Shown here in pieces: positions 1 to 14,310 of a DNA stretch of 64,000 nt (positions within the stretch are counted from its first letter, which is position 1; each line of letters opens with the position of its first letter). A program made the position numbers and the translations under genes. The notes under the pieces were generated by a model, which saw only the letters and a program-made list of their open reading frames with translations, was not told the DNA's origin and did not search any database. The stretch comes from Allium sativum (taxonomy: Eukaryota > Streptophyta > Magnoliopsida > Asparagales > Amaryllidaceae): assembly GCA_030737875.1 (NCBI GenBank), contig CM060912.1:122154993-122218992 (forward strand), read 5' to 3'.

Positions 1-3000
1 TAAATTAAATTTTTGTACATTAAAAATGTCATCTTTAACATGTTAATGGGAACAAAATGTTTGAATAATAAAAATATCACTCTTATTGAATGTACACATC
101 ATATAAAGTATAAATATGTTAAATAAAATATTTAAACAATAAAAATATCATTTTTATTGAATGTATAAACTATATAAAATATTCATGTGTTGAATAAAAA
201 AATTTGAACAACAAAATAGTTATGTAGTTAAACGCCCTTTTTATCGATCGAGTTATTCATTTTATAATGAATATAAAAAAAGTGATTTCAAAATTTAATA
301 TTTTGAAAATATTATCATTTTATTATGATAAAGATATAGAATATTCAATTTTGATTTAAAATTTGAAAATGAAGTTGGAATCGTTTTAAAACGAATTTAT
401 AAATATTTTATAAAATACGTTTTAAACAGAAATTGATGAAATATATATAATATATATATTAATATATTTAATGGCCTGAATAGAACGCGCCGCGCAGCGA
501 CCGTTCGCAAATTTCGACCATTAACTTCAAATTGGCGTAACGGGAGATCCGACCGTCGGATTCTCATAAAACCGAAACCGTTGGGTTCATATCGAAAAGA
601 GATTTCCAGTGAATACAATAAGTTTGAAATCTAATGGCTAGATTCGGAATTATGTCCAAATCAAATTTGAAAACGGTCGCTATGGATGCAGTTCGGTGGC
701 CGTTATTGGAAACCGACTGTACGGGCCTTGAAAAAATTATTAAAAATATGGAAAAGTTACGTAAAATCATAATTAATAATTTGGGAAAATTTTGGATGAA
801 AAATTCTAAGATTGAAAAGTTGAAATCTATTTTTATCGAAATGAACTAGTTATTAACTAGAATAATAATCCAATTATTTTAGAAATAATAAATTGGATCT
901 GCAATAGTTTTAACATAACCAAATTTTCCAATGTATGAATTGGAATGGATTTGAGAAGAAATAATCTTCGGAATATTTCGATATTGGATTCCGTGATTAT
1001 ACGGATATTGTTGAGGAATTTGGAAGATATAAATATCGTTATTCCCAATACGATATTTGTTGAGTTCAGAATTTGATATTGAATATAAGCCGATATAATT
1101 TCTATTCAGAGCCTTTTATTTAATGTCAAATTGGATTTTGGGTTTGTCGTGAATGGTGTCTTAAATAACATTGTTCTTAAACCCTGTGAATGAAGAACGT
1201 TACTATATATGGAATTTAAAAGGCTTTGTTGCTATTCCATTTATATTATTAGTCTGATACGGAAATTTATATCGATTATACGTTGATCTGTTTTCCATGT
1301 AAATTCCATTTTCATGGAAAAGGATTTGGGTTTATCGTGCTCTGTGTTTGAAAGGACATTGGTTCTTTAACCCAAGTAAAAACAGGATTTATTTCCTGAA
1401 ATTTGGATAATCATTAAGTAATGATTTTTTAGATTAAAACTGAACTAGAGTTTTAAATGAATCTTTAATTAGATTAAAATGAAAATGGAATAAATGGGTT
1501 GGGATGTGAAAAATATAAATGAATGGTTACTTCGGTAAGGTTCGCCAATCCCAACTAGTTAATAAACCTTAATTTGGTTTAGAATTGATAAAGGATAAAA
1601 TAAAATCTATTGAAATTGATATCCAAAGGAAGACTAAAGAATAAATTTAAAAGAATTTTTCTTTGATAAAATTAATGGGAACCTTTCCCTAATAATGTGA
1701 ATATTTTATTAAAAGAATATTCTGAATTGGAATGAGGCGTATGATGTGTTTTCATAGCACTTGATTATAAAATACGCGGGTTATTCGGAAAGAACGGGTT
1801 TAACCCATTCTGAATAATTACTACGATGATTAAAAGTTGATGACGAAGACGGTGGTTGAAGACCGGAGATCTTCACATCGTTTGGGTGATTACTAATGTC
1901 TTGATTGGGCCGTACACCCAAGACAAGGTAATAAGTGGTGGTGATCGTCCAAACGTATTTGGAGAACGACGGATATGCGAGGACCTCTCTCCTGTATTGG
2001 ACGTATGGGACGAGGAATAAGGTGCCTCCGGTTTCATTCAGACCCAGAAAGGACTTGTAAATGGATGGTATGTCCGAAATTGTATTTCTTTATGCTGTAT
2101 TCTTTGATCTCTGCTAAATATATATCTATTTGGTGGCGGAGAATTTATTCTCTTGCTTAACACCTTTCTCTGAGATGTACGAGCTTAGAGGTTATATATT
2201 GGCAAAAATCAATGGTATGGTATGGACTGACAATGTGGCATGCTAAGATGCAAATGATCAAGGATTTTGTTGAAAAGAAGAGCCTTGTGGTTGATGATCA
2301 AAGCACAACTTTAATTAGCATAGCTTTGTGTATAGCGTTGATTCACGAGCCTCACACCCTGGTATGAACCAGAAACGAGAGAAGGACCCCATGGAGGACA
2401 TGCGTTTCTTTTTAGCTAGAAGTGGTGTCATGGTAAGGAGCCCAGACATATTTACTTATGTGGATTATGGAATGAGGCGCATCGGATATTGAGTCCCTAG
2501 TGGCTCAGATTTTATGCCCCATAGGGCAGGGAAACGTATTGTTCAGGCATAACTAACCCACTAAAGTTATTGTGGACCGACCCTGGCGCTTCTAGTGCAG
2601 TTGCGGCTGTAGCTTGAGATATGGGCTAGATTGTCTCGAATTCGGTAAGGACGATCCCTTGCCTTGGTTCATAGATGGAAATCCAACTTCCAATACGACA
2701 TTATGTGGTTTTGATTGTGGAACTAGTATGGCGACATGATATATGATACCCATGCTGCCTATGATTGATACATTTATATTTGAAGTTGTTTTTGACACTA
2801 TACACTTATAGTAATATCAAAATAATTTGTTTTAAACGTACCAAGCATGTTTGGCTACTATAAGGGAAAACTCTATCCTTGACTGCGTTCATTGTGTGAT
2901 GGGACCTGAGTCTTATAATAGCTTCATTTTCAAAAAGCATTGCGTTTTTTATTTTAAACAAAGATTCATGTGGAGTAAACCCCTTCCATGTTATACGGCC

Positions 3001-3434
3001 CCGTGATTTACCTAACTTTAAAATCAAGCTAATAACTGTTTTAATTCTCACACCAGTCCCATGACTAAACTGGAGTTTATTGTTTTAACCTAAACTCTAG
3101 GTGCCCATATCCACACGGGCAACTTGTAGTTTTGGTTTTGCAGATATTATATTCACAGGATCCTAGTTTACAGATGAAGCGATATTCGGAAAGCTCTGTA
3201 TCCGTGTATTTCTTTCAGTTGTGTTTTGTACTATTTTTCCGCTGCTATTTAAATGTAATATAAATATCTGATACTGTATTTCCAATATATAATATTTATT
3301 CATGCTCTGATATATTCTTGTACTCTGATGTATTGTTATAATAAGCAATGAAATGTTCTTCTGTTTGTGTTCTGATTTGTCGTGTTCTCAATTCAATCCG
3401 TACTTTCCTTTACAGGGAAATTTGGGTCATTTCA
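1..3434 (+). mobile_element. Family C LTR, plus orientation, cut by window start
   Basis: No coding frame is recognisable. The stretch matches, in opposite orientation, the solo LTR at 6360-9894. Shared blocks include the GATCCGACCGTCGGAT-type palindrome (about 545-562 here, about 7924-7942 there), the 'cacacgggcaactt' block near 3115 (about 6690 there) and the 'attcatgtggag' block near 2966 (about 6845 there). The right end, GGGTCATTTCA at 3424-3434, matches the mutated end of the other copy. Directly after it comes B-type internal DNA (GTTAAATTTTAACCC, compare about 17731), so this is an insertion into a B element. No PBS follows the right end, so it is a 3' LTR or a solo LTR. The first bases of the LTR lie outside the window. 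Confidence 0.7.
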
Positions 3435-4152
3435 GTTAAATTTTAACCCATTCAATTCACTTTCATCATTTCAATTTATTTAACTTGCACGAGTTAAATT
3501 TACATTTTAGAATTCAAATCCCCGGCTTTTATTTCAGATCCATTTGAAATCATACACATATACTTGCAATTCAAAACATTCAAATTTTTCGAAATAACTT
3601 GTTTTTCTCAAACACATATTTCATTAGCTAATCTACTATTATGGTAGCAATCTATCACTTAGAAACTCGAAAATTCATTTAAAACATTTCTTATTCAAAA
3701 ATACCTTCAAAGTAATGCTACATTACTATATAATACCCCAGAAAATATTTTCTAAACATCCGAGATTTAAACTCCAAATTTTGGTTTGAATTCAATTTTA
3801 TACAAATTCTTTTTGGTTATATATAACCATCTCAATATTATAATCTCATTTGATTATAATAGTAACAACCAACCAATAATTTCAGAAAATTATTCTTTTA
3901 TATTATAATTCTGGGTAAAATTATTTCATTTACCCATCTTTAAAACAATATTATGTTAAAAAGTTATGTTCAAGTGTTTAGAAATCCCTATCGACCATAT
4001 CAGCTAAATGTATCAATATAAAATTTATATACCACTCAACAACCTAGTTAACACAATATATTTTTTTTTACTACACTAACAAGTACGCTCTCTCTTGTAT
4101 ATACACTCAAACTCAATCTAGGTTATTACTTCAATCTTCAGCTCTGATACCA
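3435..4152 (-). mobile_element. PBS-side internal region of a non-coding family B element
   Basis: Noncoding DNA that matches about 17725-18320 (for example the 'taacccattcaattcactttc' and 'ctattatggtagcaatct' blocks). It ends at a primer binding site against the LTR that starts at 4155. The element reads leftwards. No gag or pol similarity could be found, so this family looks non-autonomous here. Confidence 0.6.
4141..4152 (-). promoter_or_regulatory. Primer binding site, initiator-Met tRNA type (family B)
   Basis: The minus strand reads TGGTATCAGAGC, the complement of the 3' end of plant initiator methionine tRNA. It lies two bases from the TGTGACGACC LTR terminus at 4155. This fixes the orientation: 5' LTR to the right, internal region to the left. 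Confidence 0.85.
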
Positions 4153-6354
4153 CTTGTGACGACCTGACTTTTCTGTATCGTTTAAGCTGACATTTAACTA
4201 CTCATATCCAACTCAAATGACATAGGAAAGCAGCTATTAATAGAAAGAAGTTAGAGGGTGAGAAGTAGGAAGAAAGAAATATTAGAATAGAATGATAAGA
4301 AGATCAAAATCACACAATGGAACGAATAAAATATAACACATCAATATGCTTTACACAAACAAGAAACTGTATATATATGATTGTACAACATTTGAGTACT
4401 CGATTTCAACTAACATAGAGGAAATAAATTAATACCAGAAAAACAGGAATACGCCTCGAATTTAGTTCCTTTTTGGAATCTCTAGGTAAACCTAACCTGG
4501 AAATATACTCGGTCTGACCCAAGCACATTTGAAATAAAGCAAAATTCACCTGGATCAGCCTGGAATACTTTCAGTGAAAAATTTATATAACAAACCATTT
4601 TCTTAACTTTAGAAAATCCTTTGAAAGAATGGAACTTTCGCAAGAAATGACCACACATAAACATGGCATGTGTTTTTACCTTACGATACCTAAATCAATT
4701 TTATATCAAAATCCAGTGATGTTATAATAATGTCTATCAAACCGCAAATAAATAGGAATATTACAGGAAAGCTTGCATCTCACTTTCCAACACAGTTTGT
4801 ATACAACTAAAAACGTACGGCTTGTATTGGAGTTTGGATTTCTAACATGATAAGGTATGGGACCACCTCCCGATCAGTGTGCTCTAGAGGGGATACACTA
4901 GGGTTCAAAAGGAACCCAGCCACACATGACCGACCACTCATTCAACTTAAGTGTATCGAATATATTGTCATTCACGGCTGTGATCAGTAACCATTCCCGT
5001 AAGCATATAGAAGAAACAAAAGAAGAAGAAAAAAAATGAAATTTCTTTAGTCGATGACAATACCCCTAATGGGTATGACCCGCATAGCCATGTTGCCTAC
5101 CCGATTTCTGTTTTTTCCCAATTAATGAGGCTTGAGATCACGATTACCTTTATGAACAACACATTCGAACTTTGAATGCCACATCTTTATATCCGTCAAT
5201 TGCTAATTGATGTCCACAAATATACTCTGGGCATTGAGCTAAGAGAAGTCGCCTTCTCCGCCACCTTACTTGGTTTGCTTGTAAAAATCATTGTACGTGA
5301 TCATAGAAAATACTCTGTCCAACATCCGTCCGTACAAGTTCGTTCTGGGACTGAACGAAACCGAAGATACCTCAGAACACGAGGTTTACTACCATGAGTT
5401 TAATCCCGGTAATGAACCAGAGACATCAGCGAGTAACCTTCTCGCTCTGAAGATCCGTGTCTTTAAATTTATCTCATAAGGATCCCTATAATGTTAGTTA
5501 TCAAATGCAACGTTGTTTCGAAGTGGTTATGGGTCTAGTTCCCATTTCGGTCTCTTCAAACTAACACGTCAATAGTCCAAATGTTACATTTCATCAATAA
5601 TCAGGTTTTAACTATCAAATCAACACAATACATATCACTATATTGGCAGCTCAAACCCCTTTTTAAATCATTTATTAAAATGTTTTCATTAAAATCATTC
5701 CATTGATTCTAAAAAAAATAAAATTCTATATACTAATTTCAACCAATTTTCCCATTTTTGTTACTCAGAAAATGTTATCCAGTTCTTATGTCTTTAAAAT
5801 AAACATATTTACCAAACTCTTGTCTTCATTATCTTTACCTCAAAATATCAATATATATTCACAAACATCTTTTCATTTACTTCATTTAGTAAATATCGCT
5901 ATATATTCTCAAATCCCCTTTTTATTTCCTTTACTTTGGAAATATCGATACATATAAAAAAAATCTGTTTTAATTTCCTTTACTTTGGAAAGATATCACT
6001 ATATATAGCAAATTGATATACTGCATTCTTATCATATGATCCTCTCGGTTTATTTACCTTCAAAATTTGCCAATATAAGGTTATAATAAGATTTACGGAA
6101 ACAGTAGTTCCGATATTCACTTCTGTTTCCCAACCCATGTAACTTCTTGTTTGCATTAACTTGAAAATTATACTTATTTCCTTATTCCTTGGAATAATTA
6201 TATTAAAACCCATACTATTTTCATTATTTATAAAATGGTGCAATATACTTAATCGACTGATATAAGTATAATCATACTTCCAATATGGGTAAAAAATAAT
6301 GTTAAATAATGCATTGTTTAACCTAAAAACCCATAGTTTGTTATATTTCAAACC

Positions 6355-6359
6355 CTTGC
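6355..6359. repeat. Target site duplication CTTGC, left copy
   Basis: Identical to 9895-9899 on the other side of the solo LTR. Five bases is the normal size for LTR retrotransposon insertion. Confidence 0.75.
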
Positions 6360-8658
6360 TATAATGGCCCGAAAATTCCCGCATTTCGAGTCGATTGTAA
6401 ACTACACAAGTCTGATCCAAAACGGCAGAAACCCTCAAGATATTAACTTTGGGCATACAACACATCATACAGAAACAAAAGACTTTCCATTAACATCATT
6501 ACAATGTTACATCAGAGTACAAAATATATCAGAGTACATTGTAAATATCAAAGAATAATACATTACTATACGCAGCCAAAATATAAATACATTTAGTGGA
6601 AGACTATCAAATGCTTTTGACACAGCTTTAGATTCAATCTAGAATCCAGCTAAAGAAACATATCTGTAAACAAAACTACTCGGCTACCCGTGTGGAAATA
6701 AGGGCACAAAAGTTTGAAAGGGAAAAGCAAACTATGAATCAGTCATGGGACTGAAATAAGAACTCAAATCAGTTATAATTAAATTATTCAAAAGTAAGGC
6801 ATATCACAGGACCATGCTGTATAACACAGAATGGGTTTCCTCCACATGAATACCGGTTCATCAAACTCAAAACAAAAATGGTTTCATTTTCATATTTAGA
6901 TTTATCAAATCTAATTAACTTCATTTATTTTCAAAATCTATTCCTTTTGAAAATAATCTTTTTAGACTAAAAATCCCCATTTCATTTCAAATTATTGGAA
7001 TACTAGATATTTCTTCAATATCAAATCATGCTTTACTTATGGATTTCAAAATAAATCACTTTGGAAATTTCAAATATCTATAATACAGCATATCAAAACA
7101 TATGCTATTAGATCGGGGGGTTTCTCCTGATAACAAGGCAACGAGGTCCCAACCTTCTCATTTTGATAATCATTTTAGTGTTTGTCTCTCTCACAAGAGG
7201 AGTCCTATATGGCATGTTCCCCCTCCCCCCCGGTAGTAGAGATACGCATACCCATTTGCCCAAATTTTTAGTCATGAATTATTCGAATCATAAGTAACAT
7301 ATCAAATCATTTCTATCCCAAAGTAATAAATTGTTTTGCGATAATAATCACATATACTTTCAAATCATAGTACATTTTCTTTCCAAATCATTTAAACATT
7401 GGTGTTTAAGTCATCGAAATTCTGTTTGTTTATAAAACATCTTTTATAAACCATTAATCACTTCAAAATATTTATTTCAAACTATTTTCTAGTTCCTCGA
7501 AATCAAAGTTTCATTTCATATTCTTTTATGAAATCATCTTTCAAAATCATTCATTTAAATTCTAGATCATAATTAAATGAATCAATCTCTATAGCTAAAT
7601 AAACAGCGTCACAAAAAGCGCTATGAATAGGCTTATGCAGACTAATTTAGTCAAAACGACCTAATAGCATCCCAAGCTTCATTTTAACAATTCAAATCAC
7701 TTTCAAACAATTTATTATGATTTATCATAATTTATCCCTATTTTCAATAATTTAAAAATAGCTCATTCCTTAAAAACCCAGTTTCAGATCTTAAATTGCA
7801 ACATCTGTATATTTTTAAAAAATTGATTTTAATTTATCTCAAAATTTAACTTTTGGATTTTAAAACTCTATATATTATTTGATAACTCTTTTCATTTCGG
7901 ACCCAACATTTTTCGTTTCAGGAAGATCCGATGGTCGGATCTCCCGGTACGTCAGTTTGAAGTCAGTAGTCGAAATTCGTGAACTACCACCATGCGACTA
8001 GTTTTATTCTTACCAAACTTCGACTTTTAAATAAAATCAAATAAACTATAATTTCAAACATTTTATTAATTATATACCACATATCAACAACCAATATAAC
8101 ATCCAATCCACATATCGTCGTGTATACCATATAAGCCTTAAACCATTAACGCTTATATGGTTTTGTCAATCAACAGATATACAGTCATCAATCAACATAA
8201 ATATTCATCACAATCATATCATTATCATTCAGTAGATTTCATATCGATATCCAATAACTAATCACTTAGTTAATTTCCATTAAATGACCACTTAAGGTTC
8301 AACTCAATTTCTAATGTCACCATTATCAGTTCTAAGTGTTCAATACCCAAATAACTACATCTAGTTCACATAAAAAATGAATCTTTTCCATACTAAACAT
8401 CATTAAACCATATTATCAACTCATATTATTAACCACAAGTCAATATATAACTCAATCGAGTTTACAAGAATTAATCAATAATTAACTAGCCCTTATTCAG
8501 TTCAAAAGTTCTCACAATAACTATCCCACACTACGACTCTTCTGGGTAGGATCTTTTCGTTCTCTACGACTTTTATATTCACTTTAAAAACCAAGACTTT
8601 GAATTTGCTAGCAACTTAAATTTTAAGACTTTCAAACCATAAACACAACACTAACTAA

Positions 8659-8732
<74 letters not shown>

Positions 8733-9894
8733 CACTTGAATTTAAGAGGAAAAAGGTTGGACTTTTATAGTTTCTGGAAGTCTTGGCCTAGGGTATGTTA
8801 AGGCTGTGTAGGGTAAGTACGTGAGTATAGGAGCTACTAGGGGGTAAGGGTTGGGTGTAGGGGTGGTATAAAGGGTGCTAGGTTGCTTGAATGGTGGAAT
8901 TGGAAGTAAAGAAGGCGTTTTTAGTGGTGGAAGGGGTATAGGGTTTGGTGGGCCCACGACCTGGGGTTAGGGGGTGTGTGTGCTGGTGGTTGGTCGAAGG
9001 GAGGGGAGGATGAGCTGGTGTGGCGGTGATAGGGTGGAAGGTGGCAGCTTGGAGTGGAGAAGGAAGGAGAAAGGTAAGAAAATTGGAGTTTTTAAGGAGA
9101 AAAGGAAATGTAAATGAAAAAATGAAAATTAATTTGTTATCTTCACTTAACATGAAAATTAAGGAAGAGAAAGGAGCTTCATGGAGTAAAAACTATGGAG
9201 GGGGAGTGGCTTGGAGTATGTGTTGTCTAATTTTGGAAAGGTGTAGGAAAACATGCATAAGAAAGTGACTTATTTTTAAATTAATGCTTAAAGGTTTTAC
9301 TTAAGGAAGGAGGAAGGCTCTCATGCAATAACAAGTGAAAATAGGTTGGAAAAAATGGATAAGTGTGGAGGGAACTATGTGCTTGGAGGAGTTGTCTAAT
9401 TTTGTTGGCCTTAGGAAGTTGTGCCAATTTAAGTGATTAACTCTCCTTTTAATTACCCTTACATTAATTCGTTTCTTATCGTATGACCACATACTAACTC
9501 CAATTTTCTATGAAATTTGAAAAACTACTACGTTTCACAAATACGGTTCCAACGAGCCTAGTATCACCGAATTCAAAGACCGCTCGAAAATTAGCCTTTT
9601 TTCTAGCTTTTTTCGAATCCAAACTAATTTTTCAACACGTGCCTATATTACGCATGGTCACATACTAACTCCAAAAATTATGAAATTTGAAATATCTACA
9701 TATTTTTACGTTCTGGATCTGATAAAATTGGTTTCTTTAAAATCCGAGGTAGTTTGCAAAATGTATATTTGTAGGCTATTGAAATATTATTAAAATATCA
9801 AATTTTAATATATTTAATTTTAAATCACTTTCAAAAGTCCACTAATCTTATTTAAATCCATATTTTAAATTGACCAAAAATTCGGTTCGTAACA
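6360..9894 (-). mobile_element. Solo LTR of family C inserted in B1
   Basis: In minus orientation the insert starts TGTTACGAACCG (right end, 9883-9894) and ends with a decayed TA at 6360. It is flanked by the perfect 5 bp direct repeat CTTGC (6355-6359 and 9895-9899). Both flanks rejoin the B LTR sequence seen uninterrupted in the inverted copy near 19880-20090. The 3535 bp length fits one whole LTR with no internal region. That is the product expected from unequal recombination between two LTRs. It matches the LTR at 1-3434. Confidence 0.8.
8659..8731. repeat. Compound microsatellite (CT)11(AT)25
   Basis: Eleven CT units run directly into about 25 AT units, inside the family C solo LTR. The plus-orientation copy in 1-3434 shows no comparable tract, so the expansion is specific to this copy. 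Confidence 0.95.
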
Positions 9895-9899
9895 CTTGC
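9895..9899. repeat. Target site duplication CTTGC, right copy
   Basis: Pairs with 6355-6359. Confidence 0.75.
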
Positions 9900-10994
9900 A
9901 ACAATGTTGCAAAATTATTTCCCTTATGAAATAATAAATTATTCCAACATCTTTACTGTACAAACTAATACTATCTCTTGATAATAGTGAAGTCGTTCAA
10001 GTTGGGGTATTCTATTTCCTCTTAGAACTTGATCGACAACATTCTTATCTTAAGATAAATAAAAGCTTGTAACTCGAAAACTGACGTTAATTATAATATT
10101 AAAACAAATCTCAATTTAAATAATCCATTTCAAATATGGTTTTATAAACTATACCTTGAATTGAAAAAAACTCCTTTCCATTCATCTTCACTTAATTTGA
10201 TTATTAAGTAAACACTTAATATAACATAATCCCTTAACCTTTAAGTTCATTACCTTGCGTTTATATCGAAAAACCCCTTTTTACCGAATCCTTTACATGG
10301 ATTCCTTAAAGCATTTTCTTGAAATCCTTCTTTCAATTCCAATCTTTCTACTTAAACTGTTTATATCATTAAAACACTAACACTTAGCTTAAAACATCAT
10401 AAACCTTATTCATTCTCAAGTTGGGTTCATTATGGAATCCATTTACCAGAATTGTTTACACAATCCATTTGTATCATATTATAAAAATTAACTTGGATTT
10501 TTATTTAACAAATCCATTAATTAACTCTTTACATAATTCATTCAAACAGCCTATCTTTTCATTCTTGAAAATTCTTTTTCGTTTCAATCATCTTTCCTTA
10601 ACGCAAACGCTTGACTAAACTCATCGTTTTCGCTTCAAATCACTATATAATTTGGTTATAAAACTCGGATGTTTATTATAAAATCCGTTCATGAACCCCT
10701 TTCAAAATTCAGCTAGATTTCATTGCAAACTTGACTACTTACTTAAAAAGGTATTCACTCAAAAGGTCATTCCTTCAATTATTATTGATTAAAATAATAA
10801 TTAACTTTAATGTCGACTGAAGTAAAAGTAATTTACTTCAATATTGGCTAAAACAAAATAGTTGACTTCCTTTTATAAAAATTATTAAAATAAAACAATG
10901 ATTGTCAAAAATATTTCATTAGATTAATTTAAGACAAATTAATTTAATAACCAATTTCACCTAACACGGTTGACTTAGTCAACTGAAAACATTA

Positions 10995-11008
10995 GTTAAC
11001 CGGTTAAC
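10995..11008. repeat. 14 bp perfect palindrome GTTAACCGGTTAAC in LTR B1
   Basis: It lies 12 bases after a second inverted repeat, GTTGACTTAGTCAAC. Both recur at the same place in the direct copy B2 (14884-14897), although the surrounding bases differ. Confidence 0.8.
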
Positions 11009-13791
11009 TGATTACAACTAATCCTACATCTTAAATTAATTAATAATATAATTAATTTAAAAATATCACTTTATTGTTTCACAGAAACAATTCTTCCAAA
11101 TTATTAACCTGTAGGCTAATTGCTGGCTTATATGATAATAAGATGTATTAAAACATAAGAATTCTCTATATAGAATATTTTACAAATTACTTTATAAAAC
11201 AAGTTTCAAATATCGATTTATTTATAAAACTTCTATTTTCGGTAACTTATATAAAAATATACATCAAAACCTTGATTTAGTTAAATAAATAAATAAATTT
11301 ATAACTTCAAAATTAGGTCAATTCGCCTAATGGCAAATCAACGTCTTTTCGAACGAAGGATTTTAGGCCATCTACTGTTAATTAATTAATCTATATTGTC
11401 TATCGATTAATATCACATGAATGATGAATCCAATTCAATCATTTATCATCCAAACAACATTCAAAGTTACTTGGGGTTAGATAACATACAACATATTTAA
11501 GGAATCCAGATGGATCCCTCCAACCTGTTTTTCCCCGCATCATAGCTTATCATATCATTTAATAATGCATATAGAATAAATAATTTCATTCTAATCATTT
11601 TAAATGACGGAAATATAAATAACTGCAAACGACAACCAATCAATAAACAATAAACCATCAGATTTATCCAATCACACAATTTATATTATCAGTAATAAAT
11701 ATGAATTTAATCACATTCTGTATTTCAGAAAGCGTGAGAGTTAACATACATGTCATTCAATTTGATGATTTGGTTGATAAACGAGCAACCAAACAAGTTC
11801 GACAGCGTAATATTTTCCCATACGATTCTATCGCCACTTGTTTCGATGAATTCTGCCAACATATGAGAAAGATATAACTATCACAGTATTATATGTTTTA
11901 AATTTAATATATATATATTAACAAATCATTATTAATACTCTTATTTAAAATTCTAAATCGTGATTAATTCTCTATTCCCCTGCTCGAATAATTCTTCCCC
12001 CATGACTAAACTTCTTCTACCGTATAAACCTACGCACACCGACTTTCCTCCTCCCACCGATCACTAACCTCAACAAACTCAGGAGCTTACATAACCATGG
12101 TCCTCCCCTTCGCATCATCCTTCCCTCTATCCCCACACCGTACAACTCGCTGCACCCATCCTCCAACGTTAAATCGAAACATTCGCATGCCCACTACAGT
12201 ACTTTCTCAATATCTTTTTTCACCATTCTCAACCAGACCTTGCCATGTGAAACACCTCGACATCCTAAATGTTGTGTTGACTTCGCCCTCTTCCCTTATT
12301 ACCGAAGGCTTCGGCAATCTCCACCTCCGGTCGACGTCTCTTAATAGGGAGTAAACAGAAGACTCACTAAAGCTAGATTAAAATATACGGAAGTGAAGCA
12401 CTTCCTTTGAGCAATCCAATGAATCTCATTTCGTGATTTATCATTAAGTTTGTGATTTTTAATTGGTTTGCAAAGAACACGATTTCTTCGAATTACTATA
12501 GTGGTTGTTGTAAGGAACGGGAGTAACTTTGGGGATTAGGGATTTTGGTTGTAGGTGAATATATAGAAATTTTTATTATAATTTTATTAAATTTTATGAA
12601 TTCATGCCTATCGCTATTTCCAATTATCGTTTATAAATTCATGTGACTACATATGAAATCTATTTGTAGTGAAAAATGGATATAAAACTATAGTTTAACA
12701 TTACGAACCCACTGTAACTTGTTTCGTCAAAATCCAAGTCTGTTTAGAAAAAAAGAAAAACTTTGAATATTAAATTCGTTAATTGATTCATGTTTATTTT
12801 CCGCACGCTCACAAAATAAATATGATCCAAATATGAAATCCTACAATAGCTAAATATTCTAGACACGATTGAACTAGTTTCATCGAATTCCGATATTTTT
12901 TGGTAAAACTCGCTTTTTATTTTTACAACGTAAATCAATACGTGTTTATATCACTTATTATCTTCAAAATTGCTCCATTTGATCCCGTATTGTAAATCTT
13001 ATAATAATAATTCATTACGGATTTAATAAAATTTGTTTTCATTGAAATTGGAGGTGATTAGAAAATTGATTATTCTTAAGTTCCATATTACATCGACAAA
13101 ATATAGACTGATTTCAAAATAAATAAATATATCGATAATAAATTATTATCATATATATCAAAACAAAATTTTACATAACTTCTAGGTAATCTAACTTGAA
13201 TTTTAAATTCAATATTTCCATTTTCAAGTTAAATCGATATTCAATTTATTTAGAAATCACTTTTATTTTATTAAATGAATCCTTATGGTTTATAAACGAT
13301 TCCATAACGACTTTCTGAAAATTTGATTTGGACATAACTCACAATCAATAATATAAAATCTAGAATTTTCTCTTTCATTAGAAAAACATAATCCAATAGA
13401 TCCAGAAGATTATCATTTCAAAGATCGACTTATATTAGATCCTGTACATCTAATTAAAGTTCAAAACATAAAACTATGAACTATTGTATTGTTACAAGCT
13501 CGTTTTTAATTTAGTTATATATTATACGTTCCATTTAATTAATAAATTTCTTATTATAATTGAAATCTAAATTCAATTGGATCTTAATAAACCATATTAT
13601 ATATATTATGTCTCAAATTCAATTATCCCACATTTCCCTGTTACGATATCTCGATAAATTCGAAATTAAATCGTATTACGTTTATTCAAACCGATAAATT
13701 CTATATAAAATTTCCATTATAAATTCCAATTCAACATTTAAAACCAATTTTAAATGTTCAAACTTGACATTAAAAAATCCGAGTCGTTATA

Positions 13792-14090
13792 TTCTCCCCT
13801 TAAAAGAATTTAATCCCCGAAATTACTAAGTTAGGAGTAATGCTACAAACCCATTAACTTTCAAAAGTACACTTAATTAAAATCTTCCATTTCACTTTCT
13901 GAACCTTTCGTTCCAATTGATCAAATTAATTTCAATCAAAAACATCAATTCATTTTTGTAAACAAAAATTAAGAAAAAAATTGAAAATTTTATAACGCCT
14001 TAAATTTTCAAAAAAAATCGGTAGAGTCCCCTTAGTATGGAAGGACTTCTGTGATATCGTAGGAACAACAAATTTAACTATGGGTTCATT
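13792..14090 (-). mobile_element. PPT and adjoining internal DNA of a family B element
   Basis: The minus strand reads TTTTAAGGGGAGAA immediately before the LTR end, a typical polypurine tract. The following sequence matches 16837-17125, including the block 'ctgtgatatcgtaggaacaac'. It is noncoding. Because B1 also has a PBS on its other side, the LTR is flanked by internal DNA on both sides. Confidence 0.6.
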
Positions 14091-14310
14091 ACGGACTTAT
14101 GCGATTTCTGCATATAACTATGGCCTGATCATACCCTGCGTGGTCTTGATTACAGTTTATTTGTGGTCTGTGTCAGAATGTCTGTAGCAGATTGGCAATG
14201 CGCTTATCTCCTGTTATATTTTGTATTCATTATTTGCTATAATGAAAAGCGGTACGGTCCACTATAAAAATAGGCTGGCTTTGCCAAAAGAAACATCATT
14301 AACCTCATTC
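14091..14310. other. Unassigned joint between B fragments
   Basis: No homologue in the window and no frame worth calling. The motif GGGTTCATTACGG occurs at both edges (about 14080 and 14323). That would fit a short-homology rearrangement that brought the fragments together. Confidence 0.35.

Larger units (their letters stand above)
4155..13791 (-). mobile_element. Family B LTR (B1), about 6.1 kb, split by a solo LTR
   Basis: The left end TGTGACGACC abuts the PBS. The right end GAGTCGTTATA (originally probably GTTACA) is followed by a purine-rich tract on the minus strand, as expected for an LTR/PPT border. After removing the 3535 bp insert and its 5 bp duplication the LTR is about 6.1 kb, unusually long. 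Its right part (10411-13791) repeats directly at 14311-16836. Its left and middle parts recur inverted at about 18321-21918 (for example the block at 4480-4565 against 21430-21500). The only open frames are short and random-looking. Confidence 0.65.

Noticed and set aside
5980..6468. 162-codon minus-strand frame
   Set aside because: It spans the border between LTR B1 and the solo LTR at 6360, so it is a chance frame across an insertion joint.
8681..8731. AT-rich tract as replication origin or matrix attachment site
   Set aside because: A simple (AT)n microsatellite present in one copy of the LTR only. Nothing else supports a function.
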